Assembly: GCF_013449735.1 (NCBI RefSeq)
Contig: NZ_JACBNY010000001.1
Span: forward strand, 1-64,000
Length of the DNA stretch: 64,000 nucleotides
Origin: Pseudolactococcus laudensis
GTDB taxonomy: Bacteria > Bacillota > Bacilli > Lactobacillales > Streptococcaceae
Reading direction: 5' to 3'
In this document: in pieces, positions 37,208-46,247 of the stretch
Layout: each line of letters begins with the position of its first letter
How positions within the stretch are numbered: position 1 is the first letter of the stretch
The notes under the pieces: generated by a model
Seen by the model: only the letters and a program-made list of their open reading frames with translations
Databases searched by the model: none
Told to the model about the DNA's origin: nothing
Position numbers and translations under genes: made by a program

Positions 37208-37536
37208 AAGCAATCAGAGAGCGGAGGTAGCTGAAAATCCGCAGACAATAGACAGTGACGATTTAAAAAGAAAAGTTAGCAACTTTATAGCTACAGAGCT
37301 AGGAATGCCTAGAAACCAAGGTGGTACCACGATATTGTCGTCCTTGAGCGTTTATACTCACCTAACCCAATAAAGCAAACATTTTCGGCTATTTTCCGCC
37401 ACTTCATCGTTGATAAGTCTTGACGTACACCTGTATGTCATCACCTCATCGCCTTGAATTGACGGTAAATATCTCAAAAATTTTGTTTTCTTCCTGGAGT
37501 TAACTGAGTATATGTCTACGCTCAAGGGCGTTTTCT
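37208..37536 (+). promoter_or_regulatory. T-box leader of hisS, with an interrupted terminator
   Basis: The T-box sequence AAGGTGGTACCACG is at 37318-37331, with the antiterminator region beside it. The terminator arms are CGTCCTTGAGCGT (37339-37351) and ACGCTCAAGGGCG (37518-37530), which pair over 13 bp with one G-T and are followed by TTTTCTT. Instead of a short loop they are 166 nt apart, because a repeat element occupies the loop. T-boxes raise expression when uncharged tRNA (here probably tRNA-His) binds. Confidence 0.82.
37353..37512. repeat. Repeat element with terminal inverted repeats, inside the hisS T-box terminator
   Basis: 160 bp bounded by TATACTCACCTAA (37353-37365) and TTAACTGAGTATA (37500-37512), imperfect inverted repeats (11/13). 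Its left ~45 bp closely match 41998-42040, and its right end matches 42044-42056. It looks like a small non-coding mobile or palindromic element; no ORF is present. Confidence 0.65.
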
Positions 37537-37566
37537 TATAGGAATTGAGAGAGGTAAATAGGAAAT

Positions 37567-38853
37567 ATGAAATTACAAAGACCTAAAGGCACGGTTGATA
37601 TCCTGCCTGGCGAGAGTGAAAAATGGCAATTTGTCGAGGCGACTATGCGTCGCGTTTTTGCGACTTATCGTTTTAGTGAAATCCGTACACCACTTTTTGA
37701 GCACTACGAGGTAATCTCGCGTTCCGTTGGGGACACGACAGATATCGTGACCAAGGAAATGTACGATTTTTACGACAAGGGTGATCGCCATGTGACTTTG
37801 CGTCCTGAAGGGACAGCGCCAGTTGTTCGCTCTTATGTCGAAAACAAAAAATTTGCGCCAGAAGTTCAAAAACCATTTAAAGTTTATTATATAGGATCTA
37901 TGTTCCGTTATGAACGCCCACAAGCTGGTCGTCTACGTGAATTTCACCAGATTGGTGTTGAAAATTTCGGCTCAAAAAATCCTGCAACGGATGTTGAGAC
38001 AATCGCCATGGCTAAAGCCTTTTTCGACCAAGTCGGTGTCAAAAATATCAAGCTTGTTATCAATTCATTGGGGGATAGCGAGACACGCGAACGTTACCGT
38101 GAGGCCTTAATTGCATACTTGGAACAGCATTTAGACAATCTGTCTGATGATTCTAAGCGTCGCTTGCACGAAAATCCCTTGCGTGTTTTGGATTCCAAAG
38201 ATAAACAGGATATCGCCATCGTCAAAGACGCGCCTTCAATCCTGGATTTCTTGACTGACGCTAGTCAGCAGCACTTGACCGACGTCAAGACCATGTTGGA
38301 GAGCCTCAATATCGCCTACACTATCGACCAAAATATGGTGCGTGGTCTTGATTACTACAACGACACAATTTTTGAGTTCATGACGGAGATCAAGGGCAAG
38401 GAGCTGACGATTTGTGGTGGTGGTCGATATGATTCGCTGGTCAGCTATTTTGGTGGGCCTGAAACGCCTGGCTTTGGTTTTGGGATCGGTGTGGACAGGC
38501 TTTTGCTTATCTTAGAAGAGCAAGGCGCGCCACTACCAGTTGCCCAGCCGCTCGATGTTTACGTGGTTGTCTTGGGCGCAAGCGCCAATGTTGCAGCTCT
38601 CAAGTTAGTGCAGTCGCTACGCGATCAAGGCTATGCCGTGGAACGTGATGTCTTAAATCGCAAGATTAAACAACAATTCAAGTCGGCAGAAGAATTTGGG
38701 GCCAAGGTGATTATCACCCTCGGGGAATCAGAAGTTGAGACCGGAGAGATCGTCGTTAAAAACAATGCGACACGTGCAGAAGTCAAGACAACCTTGTCTG
38801 AAATTCAAGACAAGTTTGACGCTGTCTTTACTGAAGTGGCGGCTGACGCATGA
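37567..38853 (+). CDS. hisS: Histidyl-tRNA synthetase
   Basis: 428-residue class II synthetase. Begins with [14 protein letters not shown], has the class II motif 2 region [23 protein letters not shown], and the His-binding motifs [15 protein letters not shown] and GGGRYDSLV; the C-terminal anticodon-binding domain covers about residues 330-425. Regulated by the upstream T-box. Ends 4 bp into the next small gene (ATGA overlap). aspS follows two genes later. Confidence 0.97.
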   Translation: MKLQRPKGTVDILPGESEKWQFVEATMRRVFATYRFSEIRTPLFEHYEVISRSVGDTTDIVTKEMYDFYDKGDRHVTLRPEGTAPVVRSYVENKKFAPEVQKPFKVYYIGSMFRYERPQAGRLREFHQIGVENFGSKNPATDVETIAMAKAFFDQVGVKNIKLVINSLGDSETRERYREALIAYLEQHLDNLSDDSKRRLHENPLRVLDSKDKQDIAIVKDAPSILDFLTDASQQHLTDVKTMLESLNIAYTIDQNMVRGLDYYNDTIFEFMTEIKGKELTICGGGRYDSLVSYFGGPETPGFGFGIGVDRLLLILEEQGAPLPVAQPLDVYVVVLGASANVAALKLVQSLRDQGYAVERDVLNRKIKQQFKSAEEFGAKVIITLGESEVETGEIVVKNNATRAEVKTTLSEIQDKFDAVFTEVAADA

Positions 38854-39080
38854 CAGATAAACTCAAGATATTGATGGGCTTGTCGGCTTTATCAATGGCT
38901 GCTAGTTTGTATCAGATTGTCACGCAGTCTCATCAGTTTGACCGTGTCTTTTTAGTGATTTATTGCGCCTTGATTGTGATTTTTAATCGAGATAAGGCGA
39001 TTACCCGAGATAAAATCGCACGGGTTATTGTGATTGTCACGCTTGTACTTTTACTCGTGACGTCATTTCTCGCGAGGTAG
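38850..39080 (+). CDS. Small two-helix membrane protein
   Basis: 76 residues with two or three hydrophobic segments separated by a basic loop ([13 protein letters not shown]). Starts within the hisS stop codon (ATGA), so it is translationally coupled. No family recognised. It and the next gene have similar size and topology and fill the gap between hisS and aspS. Confidence 0.65.
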   Translation: MTDKLKILMGLSALSMAASLYQIVTQSHQFDRVFLVIYCALIVIFNRDKAITRDKIARVIVIVTLVLLLVTSFLAR

Positions 39081-39083
39081 GGT

Positions 39084-39326
39084 ATGACAGAAAAGAAAGT
39101 TCACTTGTTAATCAGGATAATCGCAATTTTGATGATTATCATGAGTGGCCTCAAACTGCTACAAGGCGATTATAACGGTCTCAATCTCTGGCTCTTTGTC
39201 GCCCTCTATGTAGTGGCAGTCAAGAAAATCAATGCTTTTCTCAAAGAAAGTCGTTTGACGACTGTGTTAGTTTTTCTAGCGGTTGGTTTACAGGTTGTGA
39301 TGCTGGTGTTATCGAAAGTAATTTAG
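39084..39326 (+). CDS. Small membrane protein, second of a pair
   Basis: 80 residues with three hydrophobic segments and a basic start ([11 protein letters not shown]). Begins 4 bp after the previous small gene; the start could be ATG or the nearby alternative, with GGTAGGG upstream. No family recognised. The pair may be a heteromer or a tandem duplicate that diverged. Confidence 0.62.
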   Translation: MTEKKVHLLIRIIAILMIIMSGLKLLQGDYNGLNLWLFVALYVVAVKKINAFLKESRLTTVLVFLAVGLQVVMLVLSKVI

Positions 39327-39348
39327 TAAGACAAAAAAGGAAGTAAAA

Positions 39349-41091
39349 ATGAAACGTACAGGATATGCGGGCGCCGTCCGCTCAGAAGATATTGGTCAAA
39401 CAATCACGCTTAAAGGTTGGGTGGCACGCCGTCGTGACCTTGGTGGCTTGATTTTTATTGATTTGCGTGACCGTGAAGGCATCATGCAGTTGGTGGTTAA
39501 CCCTGAATTAGCCTCAAAAGAAGTTTTGGCAACAGCGGAAAGTTTGCGTAGTGAATTTGTTATTGAAGTGACAGGTACAGTCCTTGCCAGAGCGCAAGCC
39601 AATGATAAATTAGCAACTGGACAAGTCGAGCTTGAAGTTGCTGACTTGACTGTTTTAAATGTAGCGAAGACAACACCGTTTGAAATCAAAGATGATTTAG
39701 AAGCCAGTGACGACACACGCATGCGCTATCGTTACTTGGACTTGCGTCGTCCAGAAATGTTGTCAAACTTTAAATTGCGTCACAATGTGACCAAGGCTAT
39801 TCGTCACTATCTGGATGATTTGGACTTTATTGATGTTGAAACACCGATTTTGACCAAGTCAACACCGGAAGGGGCGCGTGACTATTTGGTACCAAGTCGG
39901 ATTTCGGAAGGGCATTTTTATGCCTTGCCTCAGTCACCGCAAATCACCAAACAGCTGTTAATGAACGCTGGTTTTGACCGATATTATCAAATCGTCAAGT
40001 GTTTCCGCGATGAAGACTTGCGAGGGGACCGCCAGCCTGAATTTACACAGGTCGATTTGGAAACATCTTTCCTTGATGAGCAGGAGATTCAAGACCTGAC
40101 AGAAGGCTTGATTGCTAAGGTTATGAAAGAGACGAAAAATATCGAAGTGACCTTGCCTTTCCCACGCATGACTTATGATGACGCCATGAATCAATATGGC
40201 TCTGATAAGCCAGACACTCGTTTTGAGATGTTGTTGTCAGATGTCTCTACCATTGTCAAAAAGGCGGATTTTAAGGTTTTCTCAGAAGCGCCTGTCGTTA
40301 AGGCCATTGTTGCCAAAAATGCAGCGGATGCTTACTCGCGTAAAGATATTGACAAACTGACGGACTATGCCAAACAATTTGGTGCTAAGGGGCTTGCTTG
40401 GGTTAAGTTTGTGGCCAATGAATTTTCAGGTCCTATCGCTAAATTCTTGCCAGAAATCGCCGATGAATTGGCTGAAACGCTTGCTTTGACGGATAAAGAT
40501 TTGGTTCTCTTTGTGGCAGATGAGTTGGACGTGGCAAATGCGACACTCGGTGCCCTTCGTAGCCGAATCGCCAAAGAACAGGACTTGATTGATCAAAATC
40601 AATTTAACTTCCTCTGGGTGATCGACTGGCCGATGTTTGAGTGGAGTGAAGAAGAAGGTCGCTACACAAGCGCCCACCATCCTTTTACTTTGCCGACAAC
40701 AGAAAGTGCGCATGAACTTGAGGGTGATTTGTCCAAGGTTCGTGCAGTCGCTTATGATATCGTGCTCAACGGTTATGAGTTGGGTGGCGGTAGTTTGCGG
40801 ATTAATCATAAAGACTTGCAAGAACGCATGCTCAAAGCGCTTGGTTTCACAGCAGAAGCTGCAAATGAGCAGTTTGGGTTCTTACTTGAAGCTATGGACT
40901 ACGGTTTCCCACCACACGGTGGTCTAGCCCTTGGACTTGACCGTTTCGTCATGCTCCTAGCTGGTAAAGATAATATTCGTGAAGTTATTGCTTTTCCGAA
41001 AAACAATAAGGCAACGGATCCGATGACGCAAGCCCCTAGCTTGGTTTCTGACCAACAATTGGCAGAGCTCAATTTTAAAATTGGAAAATAA
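39349..41091 (+). CDS. aspS: Aspartyl-tRNA synthetase
   Basis: 580-residue class II synthetase: N-terminal OB-fold anticodon-binding domain (about 1-105, with [21 protein letters not shown]), catalytic core with motif 2 ([20 protein letters not shown]), the bacterial GAD insertion (about 290-400) and motif 3 ([15 protein letters not shown]). Follows hisS in the usual Firmicute order. AAAGGAAG precedes ATG. Confidence 0.97.
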   Translation: MKRTGYAGAVRSEDIGQTITLKGWVARRRDLGGLIFIDLRDREGIMQLVVNPELASKEVLATAESLRSEFVIEVTGTVLARAQANDKLATGQVELEVADLTVLNVAKTTPFEIKDDLEASDDTRMRYRYLDLRRPEMLSNFKLRHNVTKAIRHYLDDLDFIDVETPILTKSTPEGARDYLVPSRISEGHFYALPQSPQITKQLLMNAGFDRYYQIVKCFRDEDLRGDRQPEFTQVDLETSFLDEQEIQDLTEGLIAKVMKETKNIEVTLPFPRMTYDDAMNQYGSDKPDTRFEMLLSDVSTIVKKADFKVFSEAPVVKAIVAKNAADAYSRKDIDKLTDYAKQFGAKGLAWVKFVANEFSGPIAKFLPEIADELAETLALTDKDLVLFVADELDVANATLGALRSRIAKEQDLIDQNQFNFLWVIDWPMFEWSEEEGRYTSAHHPFTLPTTESAHELEGDLSKVRAVAYDIVLNGYELGGGSLRINHKDLQERMLKALGFTAEAANEQFGFLLEAMDYGFPPHGGLALGLDRFVMLLAGKDNIREVIAFPKNNKATDPMTQAPSLVSDQQLAELNFKIGK

Positions 41092-41099
41092 TACCTTCT

Positions 41100-41975
41100 A
41101 TGATTAACGTGATCAAAAATTTATCTATCGAAAAACTGATGTATAAACTTTCGGCATCAGTTGTCTACGCGCTACTTTCAGCGGTCGCCCTGAATCTTTT
41201 CTTTCAGCCTGGTCATGTTTATTCTAGTGGCATTACAGGTCTAGCACAGATTTTTACGACCCTATCCTATAAATTACTAGACCATGATATCCCCGTATCC
41301 GTCACCTTATATTTGTTAAATCTTCCTTTGTTAGTTTTAGCTTGGTTAAAAATCGGAAAAAGATTTACCATCTATACAGTGATTACGGTTACTTTAAGCT
41401 CAATCTTCATTCATATCATTCCTGAATTTACCATGACGCCAGATCCGATTATCAATGCGATTTTTGGTGGTGCTGTTATGGGTGCAGGGATTGGTTATGC
41501 GTTACGTAGTGGTATTTCTAGCGGCGGTACAGACATTGTTAGCCTTTATATACGGAAAAAAACTGGTCGTCAGGTTGGCAACATCAGCCTCTTGTTCAAT
41601 GGTGTCATTGTCCTTATCGCAGGTGTTCTTTTCGGATGGCAGTATATGTTCTATTCACTTCTAACGATTTTTGTATCAAGCCGTGTGACGGATGCTATCT
41701 ATACCAAGCAACGTAAGATGCAAGCAACCATTATTACCAAGCATCCGGTAGAAATTACTCAGGCCCTACATCAAAAATTACATCGGGGAGTCACAGTGGT
41801 TAACTCAGCTGAGGGTGGCTATACAAAAGTGACAATGACGATTTTGATTACGATTATCACACAAGCTGAATATCAAGAATTCAAATACATCATGAAAGAA
41901 GTTGACCCAACAGCCTTTGTGTCGGTTGCTGAAAACGTTAAAGTCTTAGGACGTTTTATCGAAGACGACAATTAA
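41100..41975 (+). CDS. YitT-family membrane protein, copy 1
   Basis: 291 residues: five or six membrane segments (YitT domain, with SGGTDIVSLYIRKKTG) and a C-terminal cytoplasmic DUF2179 domain (about 225-285). Starts 8 bp after aspS, so probably in the same transcript. Transport function is suspected for the family but not proven. A second, divergent YitT gene follows 422 bp downstream. Confidence 0.87.
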   Translation: MINVIKNLSIEKLMYKLSASVVYALLSAVALNLFFQPGHVYSSGITGLAQIFTTLSYKLLDHDIPVSVTLYLLNLPLLVLAWLKIGKRFTIYTVITVTLSSIFIHIIPEFTMTPDPIINAIFGGAVMGAGIGYALRSGISSGGTDIVSLYIRKKTGRQVGNISLLFNGVIVLIAGVLFGWQYMFYSLLTIFVSSRVTDAIYTKQRKMQATIITKHPVEITQALHQKLHRGVTVVNSAEGGYTKVTMTILITIITQAEYQEFKYIMKEVDPTAFVSVAENVKVLGRFIEDDN

Positions 41976-41997
41976 TAGTAAAAATGATAAGGCTTAA

Positions 41998-42056
41998 TAT
42001 ACTCAGTTAATCAAATAAAGTAAACATTTTTGACTATCTTTAGTTAACTGGGTATA
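41998..42056. repeat. Short palindromic repeat element after yitT copy 1
   Basis: 59 bp bounded by TATACTCAGTTAA (41998-42010) and TTAACTGGGTATA (42044-42056), inverted repeats with one mismatch. The interior AAATAAAGTAAACATTTTT matches the left part of the element at 37353-37512, so it is probably a short member of the same family. Confidence 0.65.
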
Positions 42057-42060
42057 CTTT

Positions 42061-42098
42061 GATAAGATTGTGATAGCTCATCACGGTCTTATTTTTTG
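42061..42098 (+). terminator. Terminator of the hisS-aspS-yitT operon
   Basis: TAAGATTGTGAT (42063-42074), loop AGCTC, ATCACGGTCTTA (42080-42091), then six T's. Confidence 0.85.
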
Positions 42099-42103
42099 GG
42101 AAA

Positions 42104-42385
42104 CCTTTGAGCGTCCGAAGTTCGCGAATGACCCTGCTTGGCAGGAGCGCAAGCGGAAGCCAAGTTTCAAGATTTCACGAAGTGAAATCGCAGAAAGCCT
42201 TTGAGCGTCCGAAGATCGCGAATGACCCTGCTTGGCAGGAGCGCAAGCGGAAGTCAAGTTTCAAGATTTCAGGAAGAGAAATCGCAGAAAGCCTTTGAGC
42301 GTCCGAAGATCGCGAATGACCCTGCTTGGCAGGAGCGCAAGCGGAAGTCAAGTTTCAAGATTTCACGAAGTGAAATCGCAGAAAG
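42104..42385. repeat. Three tandem 94-bp repeats
   Basis: Exact 94-bp period with units at 42104, 42198 and 42292, differing at only a few bases. Each unit has two small hairpins: CCTGC-TTG-GCAGG, and GATTTCAC-GAA-GTGAAATC (weakened in unit 2, GATTTCAG-GAA-GAGAAATC). Because 94 is not a multiple of three, open frames across the array change frame in each unit, so it is not a protein repeat. It lies between a terminator and yitT copy 2. Confidence 0.93.
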
Positions 42386-42397
42386 AAAGAAAAATAG

Positions 42398-43264
42398 ATG
42401 AATAAAGAAGTTAAATTTCACCCCCTGAATTTCTTGATGATTGCTCTAGGGACGGCGATTTACGCCTTTGGTTTTGTTAATTTTAACATGGTCAATCATC
42501 TAGCTGAGGGTGGTGTCAGTGGGATCACTCTGATTTTTCACGCCCTGTTTAAAATCAATCCAGCTTACACACAGATTCTGCTCAATATTCCTTTATTTAT
42601 TTTGGGTGTAAAAATATTCGGTAAACGAGGCATGATTTACACCATCCATGGTACTGTCTGCTTATCTGTTTTTATCTGGCTCTTCCAGCGTATGAGTTTT
42701 TCAATCGACCTCGCGCATGATACCTTGATCGCAGCGCTACTCGCAGGTATATTCGCAGGGATTGGTGGCGGCATCGTCTTTCGATTTGGCGGCACGACCG
42801 GTGGCGGCGATATCATTGGCCGTTATTTTGAGCAGAAAAAAGGCTTCGCCCTCGGCCAAACCCTCTTCGTCTTTGACATCCTCGTCCTCACTTTATCCCT
42901 ATCCTACATCGACATTCAACACATGATGTATACCGTCATTGCGAGCTTCGTCTTTAGTCAAGTCGTTGCCGTCGTGCAAAATGGTGGATACACCGTGCGA
43001 GGGATGCTGATTATTAGTAGCAAGTACGCGGAAATCAGCCAAAAAATAACGGATGAAATCGGTCGAGGTGCCACCTACCTAAAGGCGGAAGGAGTCTACT
43101 CAGGCCAAGACACTAAAGTTATCTATGTTGTCTTAAGTCCTATCCAAGTCCAAGCAGTCAAGGGAATCCTAGCAGAAATAGACCCAGATGCTTTTGTTTC
43201 CATCATCAATGTTCATGAAGTGATTGGTAGTGGGTTTACCTATACAGAAGACTTGAATTTATAA
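42398..43264 (+). CDS. YitT-family membrane protein, copy 2
   Basis: 288 residues with the same layout as copy 1: membrane YitT domain (GGGIVFRFGGTTGGGDIIGRYFEQKKG) and C-terminal DUF2179 domain. Clearly paralogous but diverged. The region before ATG 42398 (AAAGAAAGAAAAATAG) has no clear Shine-Dalgarno sequence, and the 94-bp array ends 12 bp upstream, so expression may depend on the array. Confidence 0.86.
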   Translation: MNKEVKFHPLNFLMIALGTAIYAFGFVNFNMVNHLAEGGVSGITLIFHALFKINPAYTQILLNIPLFILGVKIFGKRGMIYTIHGTVCLSVFIWLFQRMSFSIDLAHDTLIAALLAGIFAGIGGGIVFRFGGTTGGGDIIGRYFEQKKGFALGQTLFVFDILVLTLSLSYIDIQHMMYTVIASFVFSQVVAVVQNGGYTVRGMLIISSKYAEISQKITDEIGRGATYLKAEGVYSGQDTKVIYVVLSPIQVQAVKGILAEIDPDAFVSIINVHEVIGSGFTYTEDLNL

Positions 43265-43267
43265 GTT

Positions 43268-43296
43268 TTGACAAATGTTTTTGCAATTGCTATAAT
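43268..43296 (+). promoter_or_regulatory. Promoter of the antisense RNA
   Basis: TTGACA (43268-43273), 17-bp spacer, TATAAT (43291-43296): perfect consensus, directly after yitT copy 2. Confidence 0.8.
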
Positions 43297-43302
43297 GAAA
43301 GT

Positions 43303-43420
43303 ATAAAAAGAGCATGTGCTGATTACACATGCTCCCAGTAGAACCGTTTAAGACGGTAGCTGTTAATTAGTTAAAAATAACCGTTTAACTGGCTAAAGTT
43401 ATAGGACGGTTATTTTTTTT
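43303..43420 (+). ncRNA. Putative antitoxin RNA of a type I system
   Basis: From a consensus promoter to a terminator (AATAACCG / CGGTTATT with eight T's, ending about 43420) with no translatable ORF of note. It begins with a hairpin AGCATGTG/CACATGCT at 43311-43333, and contains ACCGT/ACGGT. Its 3' end overlaps the 3' end of a convergent holin-like toxin gene, sharing a bidirectional terminator, as in Fst/RNAII and related type I loci. Length about 118 nt. Confidence 0.7.
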
Positions 43421-43514
43421 CGTCATGATTATGCAGTTTCACAACTAAGCCAATCAAAGCAATGGTAAACATACCAAAGCTAAATAGGACTTGAATTGTT
43501 TCAAATGCTGACAA
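43410..43514 (-). CDS. Putative holin-like toxin, type I toxin-antitoxin
   Basis: 34 residues: a short N-terminus (MSAFETIQ), one membrane helix (about 9-26) and a charged tail ending DEKK. This is the pattern of the Hol-Tox family. Start is TTG 43514, eight bases after AAAGGAG. Its stop codon lies in the bidirectional terminator shared with the convergent antisense RNA. An extended -10 (TGC-TATACT, 43617-43609) lies upstream on this strand. Toxicity is inferred from family and layout. Confidence 0.7.
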   Translation of the reverse strand: MSAFETIQVLFSFGMFTIALIGLVVKLHNHDEKK

Positions 43515-43555
43515 ACAGGCATCTCCTTTCTGTAGATTTGATTACTTACTTGCAT
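43454..43555 (-). CDS. Leader ORF overlapping the toxin gene in another frame
   Basis: 33 codons starting ATG 43555, encoding MQVSNQIYRKEM then a Cys/Leu-rich end, with a very strong GGAGGTGATG site. It contains the toxin ribosome-binding site and more than half of the toxin reading frame. It may be a coupling ORF controlling toxin translation, or may simply reflect the strong site. The product itself resembles no family I know. Confidence 0.35.
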   Translation of the reverse strand: MQVSNQIYRKEMPVCQHLKQFKSYLALVCLPLL

Positions 43556-43716
43556 AAGCATCACCTCCATTTCAAGATAGCCACCATCTCAACTTTTCTA
43601 CTCATTCCAGTATAGCATATCAAATTAAAATTTTATGTTTTAAACACGAGTTTAAATAACATTTTTGTGAGCTTGAGTTTAGAGGGTAATCTGGTACAGG
43701 CAAGCATAGCTAAAAC

Positions 43717-43749
43717 AAAAGGACATTTGTCAACGACAGATGTCCTTTT
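43717..43749. terminator. Terminator of the hslO-dusB operon
   Basis: AAAAGGACAT-T-TGTC and GACA-G-ATGTCCTTTT pair around AAC, with T's on both strands. Confidence 0.8.
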
Positions 43750-43753
43750 AATA

Positions 43754-44743
43754 TCAAAAAAGTTTCATATAATCATCAAAGATGCCAGAAATTTCAGCAG
43801 CAGAACTGGCTTGATTAATCGCAACCTTAACCTTAGCAGCACGAGGCGCCCCTTTGAGGTAGTAAGCTGCGTGTTGGCGGAACTCACGTGAACCATTTTC
43901 GTCACCTTTGAGTTCAGTCAGGCGCGTTAAGTGAACCTTGGCCGTCTCGATTTTCTCAGCAACGCTTGGCTCAGGCATCTCCTCGCCAGTAGCTAGATAA
44001 TGCGCAGTCCGTTTCAGCATCCAGGGGTTACCAAGTGCTGCACGCCCGATCATCACAGCATCGACACCCGTCTCATCCAGCATGCGCTTGGCATCTTCGG
44101 GCGTTTTAACATCGCCGTTTCCGATAAAAGGAATGGTCATCTTGCTTGCGACCTTGGCGAGCCAATCCCAGTCAGCCTTGCCTTCATACATCTGTGCTTT
44201 CGTCCGACCATGCATGGCAACGGCAGCAGCACCCGCTTTTTCAGCAGCTAGCGCGTTTTCGACGGCGAAAAGGTGATCATTATCCCAGCCTAGACGCATC
44301 TTAACCGTTAAAGGTAAGTCGATAGCGGATGAAACGGCAGATACCACGTCATACACTTTATTAGGGTCTAGCAGGAGGCGAGAACCAGATTCATTTTTAG
44401 TGACCTTAGGGACAGGGCATCCCATGTTAATGTCGATAATATCAGCCGTTGTATGCTCTTGGACAAATTTCGCAGCTTCCACCAAAGTCTCAGCATCGCC
44501 GCCAAAAATTTGAATCGACAAGGGATTTGGTACGCCATCAAAATCAAGCATGGATAGGGTTTTGGCATTGCGATGCTCAATTCCCTTATCAGAAATCATT
44601 TCAGTGACCACAAGGCCTGCACCAAATTCTTTAGCGAGGCTGAGAAATGCTTTGTTGTTGATGCCAGCCATCGGTGCAAGGACGATGCGGTTATTGATGT
44701 CAATGTCCCCGATTTTCCAGGGTGTATCGTATGTATTCGTCAT
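43754..44743 (-). CDS. dusB: tRNA-dihydrouridine synthase B
   Basis: 329-residue flavoenzyme of the Dus family. The N-terminal FMN TIM barrel has VLAPMAGINNKAF, the catalytic Cys in NMGCPVPKV, the KMRLGWD lysine and HGRTKAQMY; the C-terminal helical domain (about 245-329) binds tRNA. It reduces a uridine in the tRNA D loop (U17 in DusB of other bacteria). Starts 1 bp after hslO, so co-transcribed with it. Confidence 0.94.
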   Translation of the reverse strand: MTNTYDTPWKIGDIDINNRIVLAPMAGINNKAFLSLAKEFGAGLVVTEMISDKGIEHRNAKTLSMLDFDGVPNPLSIQIFGGDAETLVEAAKFVQEHTTADIIDINMGCPVPKVTKNESGSRLLLDPNKVYDVVSAVSSAIDLPLTVKMRLGWDNDHLFAVENALAAEKAGAAAVAMHGRTKAQMYEGKADWDWLAKVASKMTIPFIGNGDVKTPEDAKRMLDETGVDAVMIGRAALGNPWMLKRTAHYLATGEEMPEPSVAEKIETAKVHLTRLTELKGDENGSREFRQHAAYYLKGAPRAAKVKVAINQASSAAEISGIFDDYMKLF

Positions 44744-44744
44744 A

Positions 44745-45605
44745 TTATATCAGTTCTTTCAAATCATTTTCTGAAAAATTGTAGACTGTTTCACAGAACT
44801 GGCAAATGACTTCAGCCCCGTGATTTTCAGTAATCAATTTTTCAACTTCTATTTTGCCAAGGCCTTGGATACCGTCAGCAAACCGTTCTTTAGAGCAATC
44901 GCAGTGGAAAGCCAGAGGCGATTCTTCCAAGATTTTATATTGGTCTTGCCCGTAAATGGCGTCTAAAATCGCTTTAGAGTGGTCATGTGAGCGCAAGAGT
45001 TTAGAAATAGCAGGCATGTTCTGGATGCGTGTTTCTAAAGCTGCGATTTCAGACTCAGGTGCATCAGGCATGACTTGAACTAAAAAGCCACCGGCAACAT
45101 GGACAGACTCATCTTCGTTGAGCAAAACATTCAAGCCAACAGCAGAAGGTGTTTGCTCGGAAGTCGTCAGGTAGTAAGCCAAGTCTTCACCAATCTCACC
45201 AGAAATCAAAGGTGTTTGCCCCGTATAAGGCGTTTTCAAGCCCATGTCTTTAACGACAGAAAACCAGCCTTGACCGACTAAATCGCCGACTAAGACTTCA
45301 CCAGTCGAGCCACGTTTATAGTCCACATTAGGCTCTTTAATATAACCTTTGACATTGCCACGTGTGTCTGCGACCGCAATGATACTCGTGATGGCGCCAT
45401 TACTTTGAACGCGCACGGTAATCGTATCGTCACCTTTTTGGTTGGCACCTAAAATCTGCGCCGCAATCAAAGTCCGCCCAAGCGCAACCGTTGAGCTTGA
45501 CCAAGTTTGATGCCGCTTTTGTGCCTCGCTAACCGTTTGTGTCGCTTCAAGCGCATAGGCTCTAAAATGTCCATTATTTGAGATTGTCTTGATTATCTTA
45601 TCCAT
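44745..45605 (-). CDS. hslO: Redox-regulated chaperone Hsp33
   Basis: 286 residues. The C-terminal redox switch has the CxC (CDCSK) and CxxC (CQFC) zinc cysteines spaced about 30 residues apart; the N-terminal core has the RALIAAQIL-type helix and GEVLVGDL. It becomes an active holdase upon oxidation plus unfolding. The operon with dusB is conserved in lactococci and streptococci. Confidence 0.96.
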   Translation of the reverse strand: MDKIIKTISNNGHFRAYALEATQTVSEAQKRHQTWSSSTVALGRTLIAAQILGANQKGDDTITVRVQSNGAITSIIAVADTRGNVKGYIKEPNVDYKRGSTGEVLVGDLVGQGWFSVVKDMGLKTPYTGQTPLISGEIGEDLAYYLTTSEQTPSAVGLNVLLNEDESVHVAGGFLVQVMPDAPESEIAALETRIQNMPAISKLLRSHDHSKAILDAIYGQDQYKILEESPLAFHCDCSKERFADGIQGLGKIEVEKLITENHGAEVICQFCETVYNFSENDLKELI

Positions 45606-45793
45606 AAGCTATATTTTAACATAAATATGGTAGAGGTGCAGAGGAAGTGATTTTGAGAGATAGCTTCGGACGAAATAGCTGAAAATCCAAGTTAAGTTGC
45701 CATCTCATAACGAAATGTCATGCCAAATCTAGTATAATAGACATAAAATCAGTTGCTATTAACAGGAATAATAGAAGATGAGGGATTTAAAAT

Positions 45794-46234
45794 ATGGATG
45801 AGCAGAAATTTAACTTTGAGCGTTTTATCAAAGCACAAAAAGATGACTATGCCATTGCCTTGTCCGAGATCAAACAAGGTCGCAAGTCTAGTCATTGGAT
45901 GTGGTATATCTTCCCCCAACTTGATGGATTGGGACGAAGCACCCAAGCTAGATACTATAGTATATTTGGTCTGGATGAAGCAGTTGCCTATCAACACCAC
46001 CCGATACTTGGTGCTCGATTAAAAGAAATTTCGACTGCCCTGCTTGAGTTGGAAACAGATGATAGTGTTAAGGTGTTGGGCAAAATAGATGCTCTCAAAT
46101 TAAAGTCTAGTATGACACTATTTAACTATGCAGCGCCTCATGAGGACATCTACCAAAAAGTACTGGATAAATTTTATGCTGGTGAAAAAGATACAGCTAC
46201 TTTAAATTTATTGTGTCACTTTTCTGAAAAATAA
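45794..46234 (+). CDS. DUF1810-family protein
   Basis: 146 residues. Contains the family hallmark HWMWYIFPQLDGLGRS near residues 35-50 and the helical remainder. DUF1810 proteins are small, soluble and widespread; some are encoded with ADP-ribose-related genes, but no activity can be assigned here. Single gene with a TATAAT box about 60 bp upstream. Start ATG 45794 follows a weak GATGAGGG site. Confidence 0.82.
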   Translation: MDEQKFNFERFIKAQKDDYAIALSEIKQGRKSSHWMWYIFPQLDGLGRSTQARYYSIFGLDEAVAYQHHPILGARLKEISTALLELETDDSVKVLGKIDALKLKSSMTLFNYAAPHEDIYQKVLDKFYAGEKDTATLNLLCHFSEK

Positions 46235-46247
46235 AATCTGTACTGTT

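Noticed and set aside
42107-42401. Two overlapping ORFs of about 63-66 codons in the 94-bp array
   Set aside because: The unit length shifts the frame in each repeat and one ORF overlaps the yitT start; they are products of the repeat, not genes.
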